A stretch of 64,000 nucleotides of DNA from Enchytraeus crypticus (taxonomy: Eukaryota > Annelida > Clitellata > Enchytraeida > Enchytraeidae), in NCBI GenBank assembly GCA_905160935.1, contig CAJHZI010000600.1, positions 365,001-429,000 of the forward strand, in the 5' to 3' direction. Below are positions 36,523-49,200 of the stretch, one piece after another (position 1 is the first letter of the stretch; each line of letters opens with the position of its first letter). Below the pieces are notes generated by a model, which made no database searches, was not told the origin of the DNA, and saw only the letters and a list, made by a program, of their open reading frames with translations. The position numbers were made by a program, and so were the translations under genes.

Positions 36523-36536
36523 GGGGGGGGGGGGGG
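36523..36536. repeat. 14-base G run
   Basis: An uninterrupted G run in a locally GC-richer block (36520-36640) that includes 'tgacttacgtcg'. The block could be a promoter region for the SLC17A9 gene or part of an unrecognised element. Nothing decides. Confidence 0.7.
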
Positions 36537-37384
36537 TAATTCATGGCGAGCTCTGACAGCGGATGCGTATTGAGAAATGGAGCTGAGGCGCCAAAAGAAG
36601 TGGTGGAGCGCTCCGAAGCACTCCGCCCGTGACTTACGTCGTTTACCATTTGATTGTACCGTTTGGTTTCTACCATTCGTTTCTATCATTGCCCTTTTCA
36701 GCTGAGTTCTTGTTGTCCATGTTGTATCAGGGCCGAATATACCAAATAGCAGAATTAACCAATTGTATACTACTGTGGTTGTAACAGGCGACTAAGCTGG
36801 AGCTGAGGAATGCAATTTTATTTAGAAGTTTACTATTTTAATAGTTTAGACAATATTAGTCAAAGTAACCAGCCCAAACTCTCACTGATCAGTTGATCCT
36901 GGTATTTAATTGAAAATTTAGTTTTTTCTATACTTTAATTATGTGTTTAACATTGAATACATTTTATTTTAAGGATCATCTGTGATATCTATCACTTAAT
37001 ATTTATCCATTAAGCTGTTTAGTCAGTTATCAATGTTACCAGTTCCATGAATGTCTCTAATTTTACTCTAATCAGCTCTACCGAGAATTGATTTCAGGAA
37101 TATGCATTTAAAATTTCAAGACATTATGTGATGCACTAACACGCTGCGCAATTTAGACTTTCAAAATTTATGTACATTGGTCATGTAGTTTATATTAAGA
37201 CTGTCTTATTTTTTCGTAATTATTTGCATTATAAATATCGTAATTCACTTTGTATTTATTTTGTAAATGATTTATGCTATTTCTGCAGGAACAGGATATA
37301 TTGTCTATGGATCAGCTGATATTGTATCTCAAGTGACTCTAAGTCATTTCTAACTATTCTCACTGGCATTGAACATAATGCATC

Positions 37385-40300
37385 ATGGAACCTGACATCA
37401 CTCTAAATCTGCTGCCAGTGTCGCACAACTTCTGGACTAGGTATTAATTTGTTATTGTGCCAACTGTAAGAATATGTGCTCTAATTATGTGACTCAATGG
37501 AATGTATGTAAGGTATATACATTCCATTGAATGGAAGGTCTATAAGTGATGTTCTCTGTGTAGTTTAAGAGAAATGGAATAAAACATGCAATACAAGTAA
37601 AAGAAATAACAGTTGATAAAGTTTGAAATAAGATTAATGAATGAGTTGTGATGTTAGAGAGCAGTTGTTGTTATCACTAAATCTCTTTTGATCATTGTGT
37701 TGCCTAATGGCAAGTTTTGTTATATATAAACCTCCACATACCTCCGTGCTCTAAAGTTTTCTTCATTTGCCACAAGGTGCCACAGGATTCAGTGTTATTC
37801 TTTCTGATCTTCATAAATGATTTAGATACAGGAATATTTAATATGATCTTCAAGTTTGTTGATGATACAAAACTATTTGAAAACGTTGGTATGAAAGAAC
37901 AAATGGGGCTTAGAATTCAATGTGGACAAGTGTAAGGTAAATCACTTTGGTAAACATAACCCTAATAAAGAATATGTTGTAAATAATAAGATACTGCATG
38001 TAGTGAGTGAGGAGAAGGATTTAGGGATAATATTTAGCCAGGACCTCAAAGTGAGGAAACTATGTACTGTGGCTGCTAAAGCAGCCAATAGGACCTTAGG
38101 ACTATTAAAGAGAACATTCAAAGTAGGGATAAAGGCATTGTTTTAAGATTGTATAAATCTTTGATTCGACCTCATCTGGAGTACTGTATGTCAGTGTGGA
38201 GACTACACTACAGGAAGGATATTGAGCTTATTGAATCAGTGCAAAGAAGAGCATTAAGAACTATTAAGGGACTCAGAGCCTTAGGGTATGAGGAGAGGCT
38301 AAGGGCAGTTCAACTGAGAACCCTAGAAACCAGGAGAATTAGAGGTGATCTTATAGAGGTTTATGAAATTATGCATGGGGTTACCGAATTAAGAGCAACA
38401 GATTTTTTCAAATTCTCCAATAATGGTTTTTAGAGGTCATAGCTATAAGTTGTTTAAACCTAGTGTAAGGACAGACTTACGAAAGATTTCTTTTTCTCAA
38501 AGGGTGATTGATAGGTGGAACTCTTTGAATGAGGAGGTTGTGAATGCGGTATCGGTGAATAGTTTTAAAAATAATCTGGATGTTGTAATCATGTATGATT
38601 TGGGATTAAAATAAGCCCTTGGCTGTCTTCCCTTGTTCCTGCTACCTCATTTTGACTAATGATTGAATAACGAAAGATGGTAGCAGTTGTGGTAAATTCT
38701 GGTAAATTTCCAATATGAATATTAACATTGCCAAATCACTAATATCATGTGTCTCGGTCAGCCTCTAATTCCTTTACCTTTCTATATTCCTACTGCACCT
38801 TTGGGCTTTGGGCAAACAATTATTTTAGAAATATTCTACCTGTGGATGCTGCTGTTCACTTTGTTGAACTAAATTCCTTTAATCAATAAGTACTTCTAGT
38901 TGATCGTAACTTAAATATCTCAATAGTCCAGTGGTTAGGAGTGTCAGGTAACGTCATAAAGTTTTAAATGACAGATCCTGAGCTGAATTAAACTCCCTAT
39001 CTCTGTCTTCGCACTGATCTGAAAGTAAAATGTGGGACATTCACAGGACTGGCTACACGTAAAGTGATCCAAATTGCCTAATATATATATAATTGCATAA
39101 CGTTTTAGACATATAGTATTAAAAGTGATAGAAATCAACATGGTTTATCATTTTACAATAATGCTTGTTACTATTATTATTAACTATACAATTGCTTACT
39201 GTCAGATACTATTTCAGAATTACAAAACTTGTTTTCATAGATCCTTAGCCTATTCGAATTGGTTGCTTTATTACATTGTAGATCAGTGATTCCCAGAAGT
39301 GGGTAATATCATCACCCTAAGTTGTGTTTGACTGTGTACTGGCTGGTAGCTAAGTTGTAGCAAGCTTGTCTGAAAATCATGATATTGCAGGTTCAAACCT
39401 GCATCATACCATCTGTGACACAACACTTGTGTACAGAAGTAGACAGTAAACTTAACCTTAATGTAATATAGATTTCTTTATTATAGAGTGGAGCTTATGT
39501 TAAGACTATGTGTAATGCTTTGAGATCTAAATATAGGCTATATTGCCTATGTTCAATATTATATATGTATTGTAAATCAGAGCTTAGGCTATAGCTATGT
39601 ACATGTTTAATATTTTTATATTAGGGATTGTTATACATGTAGCTATGTATATTATACTGAAATTGGAGCTAATGCTATGCCTATGAGTAATGTACGGAAG
39701 ATTGGAGTGGTTATGTAGAAGTTGTTATTGCAGTAGTTATGTTTAATGTTTTCTAGAACTGAGCGTAGACTATGGCTGTGTATAATGTTCCTGGGCTGCC
39801 TAGTGGCTTATGCCGCTAGGACTGTTATGCCGGTCTGCATCATTCCTGTCAGTCAAGAGTTTCAGTGGAATAAAACCGACTCGGTATGCTATACAGTATA
39901 CGTTTTCTGCAAATTATGCTAAAATTAGTCTTCTTGCCTCTGTGGCTTTGAAAAGTACTGCTATATCATATCATAGCAGGTGGCGATATGGGAAGCCCAC
40001 GTTGATATCTGTAAGATATCTGACTGTCTATCAGTGCTAACCTTGCAAAATGTCAGTATCAGGGTTCAAATCCTGTACTCACCCGTCACTGTTATGACTT
40101 GTGATGGATGAAGCTGACATTAACACCAACTTAAGCCTTTTGCCATGCAACTTTGTAGCCTTTGATATAGTTAAATTATCGTATATACTGCAAAAAATTT
40201 TTTGCTCATGCAAATAGTATGACGCCATTATTTTAACATTATCAGTTTTTTCTAAAGTAAAAGTAAAAACACGCACTATAGTGAAATGATCAACTATGTT

Positions 40301-43138
40301 GATATCTATCACTTTTTAATACCACATATTTAAACCATTAGGCAATTTATTCCATTTTTCGTGTAACCAAAAATGTGAATGTCCGAGATTTTGCACTCAG
40401 ATTAGCGAGGCCGGGATTCGAACCCACGAGGATTCAATTCATCACAGGGTCTGTCATTTAAAACTTCATGACGTTACCCCTACGCTATTAAGACATAAAC
40501 TTAATTCACTACGTAGAAAATCATAATGGCAATTTAACAAAGTCTTAAAAACTGATGAGGCAGATTAAAGTGGACTGGAATTCCTAAAAGTTACTGGTAT
40601 TTAAGATTACTGTTTCAAGTGGACATTAGACATTCTCAATTAAATCATTGGAAGTGTCCGATAGAGTGATTTGTTGCTGTAGTTTATTGATAGAGAATAA
40701 TAATTTATGAACGTTCTCGTTCTAACACGACTACGGCTAAAACCTGTAATGTTCATGTCAGACTGGTTTAGAATGTTGTCACCACTAGTCTGCTGTTTTG
40801 ATCTGCTTATATTCAGTAGTTTTGACGTAATGCTGGCGGATTCACCCTATTCAATATCTCGAGCATCCATCCACTGAGCAAACTGATAACATTGGGTCTA
40901 ACATAAGGCTCTTTGCTAATAGCTCGGATCAGTATGACAGTGATGTTATAATACATTGAGCACTGTCTCGTTGACAGCTCATATCTTTCATAGAGCTCTA
41001 TTTCTGATCCATGACTGTAAGCACATAGTTACTTTTCTCTGACTCAATATGAGAATATTATTAGAACACCTGGTTGTACTTTTTAGTGGTAGTGCATAAT
41101 GCACTTCCTGTATTTACTGCATAATAATTTATGCAATAATAATTTATTAATGAAACACTGTAGCCTAATAACAATATTTTCTGTCTACAGGGTACGGCGT
41201 TATCAGCATTTTTCTGGGGCTATGCCACGACGCAGATATTAGGGGGGTACCTGAGTGACAGGCTGGGGGGTGACAGGGTTATTTGTTTCTCTGTGACGGG
41301 ATGGGCCATTGTTACGTTATTCTCACCTATCGTTGTGAAGTTAGGCAGTCGAGGAAACGCCCTCTCATTGTTTGTGGCCACGCGCGCTCTCGCAGGCAGT
41401 TTTCAAGGTTTAAATATTTCTGTACCATTAATTTTACCCAAACAAGTACTGAGCATTAATCAAAAATTCCCTTCTTATTGTGATTATCTCAAGGAAAGCT
41501 TAATTGTGCATTTTTGTCACTGATGAACATTGCCTGAATCTTCTAAAAAAAAGTGAACATGCATTATAGTGAATAATCAACTATGATATCTATCACTTTT
41601 GAAACCACATTTTTAATCCGCCCGTTAGGCAGTTTGGACCATTTCCTTATAACCAGTCCAGTGAATGTCCGAGATTTTACTCTCAGATCAGCGCGGCCGG
41701 GATTCGAACCCACGAGGATTCCATTCACCTCAGGATTTGTCATTTAAAACTTCATGACGTTACCCCTACACTATTTAGACATTCAAAAAAAACAACAAAA
41801 ATGTACTAAAGTGTATATTCACGAAATTACTCCTCTTTATTCAATTACTAACTTGCTTGACTCATCAGAACTAATGAGAATGTGTGCTTCTCATGTATAT
41901 TTGTACTTCACGGACGTCCTTAATATAATCTCTGGATGAGAATATGTGACCTGTAGGATCAGTAGGGTCACTAGTATGCTATAGTATATCGGCTACTTTA
42001 TTTTATTCCTGATAGCCACTGCAAAGATCCTTCCTTTCCCTAATGCATTGTATAGTTTTATTTAGTATGGATGTTTAAGGGAATGCCTAGTTTACTTCGA
42101 TACTCCCTCTTCATGCGCCTATAAATAGAGTATAGTTCTATATAGTATGGATGAATACGCTACGTATTCTGCAGTGTCAAAGTAGATAATGCAGGACCGT
42201 AGTGCTTTATGCTAATTACAATATGCACTATATTTTTTTATAATCGATACTCCAGATTGTTTTTGCAATAAAGTCATAATGAGCTGACTGATACTCTTGA
42301 AATTTTGCAGGACTTGACCAGTAGCCAATTCTTCCAAACATAGAGTACTTTTGTTTGAATATCTTTAATATCAAGAAAGTTAGATTTGTGATGAGTGGTA
42401 TCTAATAAAAATTTCCGTTATAGGAATACAGGCAAGTTACTTATAAATAAAGATAAAGTAACTTAACTCCATAGCTCTCTTGAAGACTCAAGCTACGCAT
42501 ACCTGTATACTTACGCTATAAAAGTGAAGACTCTACACCTAGTCGAGATCTTGAAAAAGTTATATGACAAAGTAAAGGTGCATTGTATTAATTGACAATT
42601 TGTTAGAACTATAAACTGTACATGTTGTTTTTCTGCAGGTTTACACTTTCCAGCTTTATCTAGTTTGTTCTCTAGAAAGATCTCAGAGGTGGACCGAGGA
42701 TTCAGCTTCAGCTTTACAACATCTGGCAACCACTTTGGGTGTGCTAATTAGTTCTTATAGGAGTGTTTCTCAATTATTAAATGATTAAATTAATTGATTT
42801 ATTAGTTAAATGATGATTGATTGTCTAAATGTAAAAAAAAATTATTTATTTAAATACTGGCAAGAGAAATGAGAATTTTTTTCGAGCAATGTTATGCATG
42901 TAAATTTACCAGCAGGGTAGTGAAATCTGTTTCTTGAAATTAGTGAATGAATTAGAATGAATTATGAAATGATTGAATGAGAATGAATTACCGATTGAAA
43001 TGAAAAGCTATAGTAATTTCTAATATTACTACTTGATGTTTTTTGTTTTAATTTTCTATAGAAATTTCCATATTCTGTCTCTTTTTTCTGTTTGGAGTTC
43101 AGTACTTAAAAGTGTTTGTAATAAAGTGTATAGATATA

Positions 43139-43222
<84 letters not shown>

Positions 43223-46200
43223 AAATATTGTCCTTTCCTCGTCAAAAATTTACCACAAATACTTCCAGTTTTCAAGAAGATGGCTAGTCGCATGTAGTAA
43301 GAAATGTGTAATTTTCTAAATAGATTAAAGTCATGACATTTATATTGACACTTGTACTCTTGCCTGAACTCTTTAAGACTAATTCATTTAACTGTGTGGT
43401 ATAGGCTTACCAAAATTCGCTCATCATATATCTATATTGTCTACAATTATACATTTAATTGTGCGTATTACAGGACTATACTAAATGGATGCATTGGGTC
43501 CCTATTGCTGCATCATATAGGATGGAGTTATGCTTTCTATGGTATTGGTAAGTTTTGCACGAAATTTGTACTACTATTACGCCTCATTTTGTATGCTGAA
43601 ACTTCAGATAAAGTAGTTAAGGCAAATTTTTTTATATATATATATCACAAAACATTGTTGTGGAATAATTGTGTCTAGTTTTCTCTTTTTTCAATTTTTG
43701 CACCATATACTTATTTACTTTATATCTTTTAAATATTGTACTTTTACCATATATCAATCGTGAGAAGTATTGAATATATATCAGTGGTTTCGACTGTCAA
43801 ATGAGCAAGAGAAAAAATTGACTCCGCTGTTCAGAGTCAAATCTTATCGTTCAGGGGACCAGTATATGAATAGTGGACTGAACTATTAACTATTTCTAAG
43901 TTGTGTTATTAAATTTGATAAATGTAATCATAGATGATCGGTTCTCTCTGTTGTGCATTTAATGGTTTGTAGAAATATTTAAGTTAATCATAATCCAGTA
44001 TTTTACAACTTTGAGAAATAAGGACTGCAGAGGGTATTTGTGGAAAGGGGAAGTACTAAAGTCAAACTTTCTTTAGAAGGCGAAAATTTCAACGACATAC
44101 AACAATAATTGCAATTCTAGAGTTACATTCCGATATATATTTATTTCCTGAAATTTCTATAATGAAAATGTATTTTTCTGCTTCTGTAAATATCGTTTAA
44201 CATTTAAATTAACACTACATTGGAATAGTACTTTGATAGATTAGGTTTCATGCTCTAAGCATATCAATGTGAAAGACGTCTCCTTTTGGTTTACTGAATA
44301 TTACTAGTGGATGAATTTAATTCTGTGAGAAGGGAAAAAATGTAATAGTTTGCATCCTTTATGCCTAACCCTAAGGGGGAAATGGTCTATTAATAGAGGT
44401 CATAGAAGGTAGAATGGAAGGAAAGAGGCAGGGGCAGGCTGAGATTAAGTATGTTAGATGATTTAAAGACCCACTCATATGTGGAAATGAAGAGGAAGGC
44501 GGAAGACAGAGAAGAGTGGAGGCGTTATGTACCATGGACCTGCCAGTAGGCAGTGCACTAAGAGAGAGAGAGAATAAATTATCAACAGATCTTGCAACAA
44601 ATAGCTAAATGAAATCAGTTAACTTCATATCAGTTAACCTCATTTCCACTCATATGTGGAAATGAAGAGGAAAGCGGAGGACAGAGAAGAGTGGAGGCGT
44701 TGTATACCATGAACCTGCTGGAAGGTATTGCACTAAGAGAGAGATGCCTAACCCTTGTTATCTGTGTTATTATCTAGCTTATGCCACCACATGGCCAGGA
44801 CGAGATCGTGCTCGGCTGGCGATTAGGGCTATTAGCCTTTTACCCAACAGTAGGCAGGGTTAATGAGCTGCTGGTTGAACACAATATAGTCAGTGAGTTC
44901 ATAGGCCATGTGATCTTATCTTATTGGTTGAACTGGAATCTTAACTGGGCAGCGATAATTTGTTTATATATTTATTGTTTACTGAACTGATTGATCGCTT
45001 GAGTATCGATTAAATAGCACGATGGATAGCACGGTTGACTGATAAGTAAGAGACAATCAGATTGAACCCCAGCCTCTGACAGTATCCTAAAGTTGTGATG
45101 CGGAAACAGAATTTAAACTCGGCTTTGTAGCTTTATGAAATTCCCTGTTTGACTGATAGATAAATATATGAATCTTTATTACGCCATCAAGGAATAGAAA
45201 TATACCATTAATAGATTGATAGTATTTTTGTTTGATTGATTAGGTGGTTGCGTGATTGATTGATCGATTTATTGATTAATTGATTGAAGGATTTTTAGGC
45301 TTGCTCTGGGTGAGCGTGGTTAGGGTTATGAATCGCAGAGCAGGCTTAGACAATGAGATGATCCTTGAGAAGAAAGACGTTGTTGAAGTAGTCAGGTTAA
45401 AACATACGACAAGGGTTCCCTGGGTCAGACTTCTTACTGCTTCTCCTTTCTGGTTTGTTATTAGTTAATATGGATATCTACCTAGATTCATTAGTGATAA
45501 TATGTGTAGAGTGAATATCAGCATAGATACAATCAATCATAGATGCAATCAATCATAGATGCAATCAATCATAGATACAATCAATCATAGATACAATCAA
45601 TCATGAATACTATCAATCATAGGTACAATAAATCATAGCTACAATCAATCATAGATACAATCAATCATAGACACAATCGCAGTTATATTCCTTATACTGT
45701 TTTGTAGAAAACAAAATGATAGTATCTCAAACTAATGCCATTATACGGCTAATATCCTTAACCAAAACAAATTTATTAAGTACTAATTTGTACTTTAGGT
45801 TTAGAAAGACTTGCAATTTGTACTTTAGTTTCTTAATGACTTTGCACGTATATTACAACAATGGTTTTACATGCTTGTGCTTGATTCTGCATTTTATAAT
45901 CTGCACTTAATTTTATTGCTTCGCTAATTGTACCACAATACATAAAGCTATACCACAGTAATTATAGCTGTAGCATAGTATTTAAATCTGTACCACAGTA
46001 CTTAAAGTTGTAGCATAGTATTTAAATCTGTACCACAGTACTTAAAGTTGTACCACAGTACTTGAAGCTGTAACACAGTACTTGAAGAGTTGTATGTACC
46101 ACAGTACTTGAAGTTGTACCACAGTACTTGAAGTTGTACCACAGTACTTGAAGTTGTACCACAGTACTTGAAGTTGTACCACAGTAATTGAAGCAATTCC

Positions 46201-49200
46201 ACAGTACTTAAACCTACCCTGTTAACTTAGTGATCGATTTTTAATTTACAGTTATTATTAAGCTAACAATAGTTTTATTATATTTCTCTTCAGGCTACAT
46301 AGCATAAGTATTAGTTTTAAAATTGGCATTGATGAATCTTAATTTCTTTTTTGCCAATTAATTACTTAATTTTTGTGAATTCTTGTTAGTAAAACTAAGA
46401 GCATGTCAATTCTATAATAAAGCCACTTCTGTTATATTACAAGTTTTTGTTATTGTAGGGCTCTTGTACTGAGTCAGTTCTGCTCTAGCTGGGCTTTCTA
46501 CATCCTGTTGTCATGGATGCCCACATACTTCCATGAAAACTTCTCGCATGCAAAGGTACAGAAAACTTGAATGATACAGTAAACAACTAAGTCAGATAGG
46601 ATGCAAACTTTAATATTTAACAAGCATTTGAATTTAAGGTTATTTAATACACGAAAAAGGGTTTAACAAGTGTCAGGGAATTATGCCCTGATATTTTGTA
46701 TAGTAAGATTACTTATATTATTCATATATATGGAAAGTTATATAATATTATTTTGACTGATTTTAGTTTTCATTATTAAGGAGTTTAGAGGTTAGTTAAG
46801 TTTATGACGTCACGAGAGTGGGCGGAGCTAAAGGAGTTTGTTTAGAAAAGAGAAAGGTGAAGGTCACGAGAGGAAGTGGTAGATAAAATTCCACGTGTTA
46901 GTTTGGATAGAGGATTAGAAGGATCGAAAGAATTAGAATAGACTGTTACAGAACAATGTTGGATAATCATTAGGTGATATCCAAGTTTTGGTTGATCACT
47001 AGTTGATCAGAGGAAAGAGTTCCCGAAGTAATTCAAGTCTACTAACTCAGTTATTGAGGAAATAGTCAGTGTATTCTGTAGTGGAATTTATGTTTTGAAG
47101 CGTTAATTAGATAGAGCTAGGTATTGTATTTTCGTTGATTTTATATTATGTAAAGTCGTTTTAGTGCTACGAGTTAAACGTGTATGTGAATATTTCGGAT
47201 TCATCATAAGGACAGTCAATTGGAACTTGCGTAGCGTTTCGTTGATATTATCTATGTGGATATTTCTTTATTTTCTTGATCTGTATTAAATTCGCGTTTT
47301 AGTTTAAATTAAAATAATTAAATATTAAATACCGTACGTAGTCTGTTAGTAAATCCGTGAAAGGTCGTGGTCTTTAGATTAGAGTGTAGTTTAATTACGA
47401 GGTTAGATGCGAATCCCTTGAATAGTTCAGTAGGCCTACATTTAAGGGTTTTAGCGTCTGTTTCAGGTGTGCCTGCTAAGGTAGGACCGACCCTGACAAC
47501 AAGTATGAAGTTCACATAATCACATACAAACTCAATTCAGCATCTCGCAAATATTCCAGAAACATAAATAACAAATATAATAAGTTAAAATAACTTGTTG
47601 AATTGTTACTTAAAAGAACTGTTACAGTGTTAGGTAAGGAAGCAATGATTAGTCTTAAAAATGCTTGGGTTAATGTGAACTGAGCTTTGAAATTTCAATT
47701 AATTTTGTTTAGCACAACAAATGATATCAACTATATTTACTAATGATAGTTCGTAAACTACTCGTTGTCTTACTCGTTGTACTATTTCACATACGGAAAT
47801 TCTTAAGGTTTAACTCTTTCCTATTTGTATTAACTTTACAGTTTTATTGATCTTTGAATAATTCCTCTTACAGTACTACAGCTATTTTCACTTCTTTACG
47901 AAGAACACTGAATTCACAAGCCTTATCCACAACCTAGTCTGCATCACTGTACCAATGCACTCAACATTTAGTACTAAATTCAATCTGCCAGTAACTGGAT
48001 CATTTTGAAATCCTTGATAAAAGTGCAGTTTTATCTCTGTAGACTAAGCTACGCAGTGTTAATAGATTCTGTAAAACTCTGATCTAGTTGTGCGGAGTAA
48101 TGAAGTTGCTGATTGAGAACTTAAATCATTTTTAAGTATAAATTTTATAGCAAAGTAATTTTGATCTGTTTGTATTTTTTAGGGCTGGGTGTTTAATGTT
48201 GTGCCGTGGGCTCTCTCGATACCTTTTCAGTGGGGCAGTGGTCTGTTCGCAGACTATCTTATTGCTAAGGGCTTCTCTACTACATTCGCTAGGAAACTAG
48301 TAATGGTTAGCAGTGCAATATATTTTATATGTAGGTGGTAAACAAGAATCAGTTATTAGTCATAATTCATCATCATCATCTTCCCGTCATTATCAGCATC
48401 TTTATTTGTCATTATTATTTTTGTTAATAATAATAATAAAGATGTATCTGATGTTTCTTCGTTCAAGATGACATCAGGGATGAAGATGTACAAGTAACTG
48501 TCAAAGTGTGATCCAAAGCTGTGCTGAGATTAAGATGCCGTGAGTTGCAGTGTTCAAGCTAATGTACTATTGAATTAAAGAGATATAATGAAAGAATGGA
48601 GTAACTGAATCTGTCGTAGTTTATGAGTCTGAAACAAATAAGTGCCGACAGACAGAATAGATAATATTGAAGCAGAAATAACATAACATTCTTTGGTCTC
48701 TTAATTTGAGGAAATATCCGGAGAAAGAATCATGGTATGTAGGAATGGCAGAGAGAGGCAGGAGAAGACCCAGAGTAAGGTAGATGAGTTGGAACGAGTA
48801 ATGGGACTAGAGCTGCAGCCCTCAAAGATTAATCACTTAATGAGAAAAAGCAGAGGAGCTTTGATGACTAGAGGTCGAGTCGGAAATGACAGTATCAGGC
48901 AACCAGTTATAATATATTTCAAAGTGAAGAATTTTGCGATCGGTGGTATTTAAAGAACCAATAATATACCTGATCCAGAACCCATAGGTTCTTATCTGTA
49001 GTGTTTTTTTATCTTTGACTAAGCTAAGGACTGAATTATAAAGCTCATTGCCATCAGTATCAGCTTAGAAGTAGAATTCTATGGAGACATCAAATAGGAC
49101 TTCGGTGATTGGACGAGAACCGGTGTATTCAACGTGGTATGGCCGTAGACTAGTAGCTTTGCGCAGTGGCAGTACCATAGCCAATGAGGTTTATCCGAGG

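Larger units (their letters stand above)
26255..37288. other. Spacer between Dab and the SLC17A9 homologue
   Basis: Eleven kilobases without a recognised exon. It holds the Dab 3' UTR, one SINE A, one SINE B, minisatellites, LINE-tail and family C fragments and one hAT-type element (listed separately). The unfound upstream non-coding exon and promoter of the SLC17A9 gene should lie in its last part. Bases 26255-28900, 29100-30600 and 32120-33880 show nothing I can name, apart from a 13-bp-arm hairpin at about 28596-28637 and a threefold 'tcatatttaattactgatta' repeat at about 31648-31700. Confidence 0.6.

Noticed and set aside
36426-36689. 87-residue minus-strand ORF with a Pro run
   Set aside because: The Pro run is the complement of a G homopolymer, and no splice or family evidence supports it.
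48732-48953. 73-residue ORF RRRPR...ERVMG
   Set aside because: It looks like a LINE polyprotein end and overlaps other retroelement debris.
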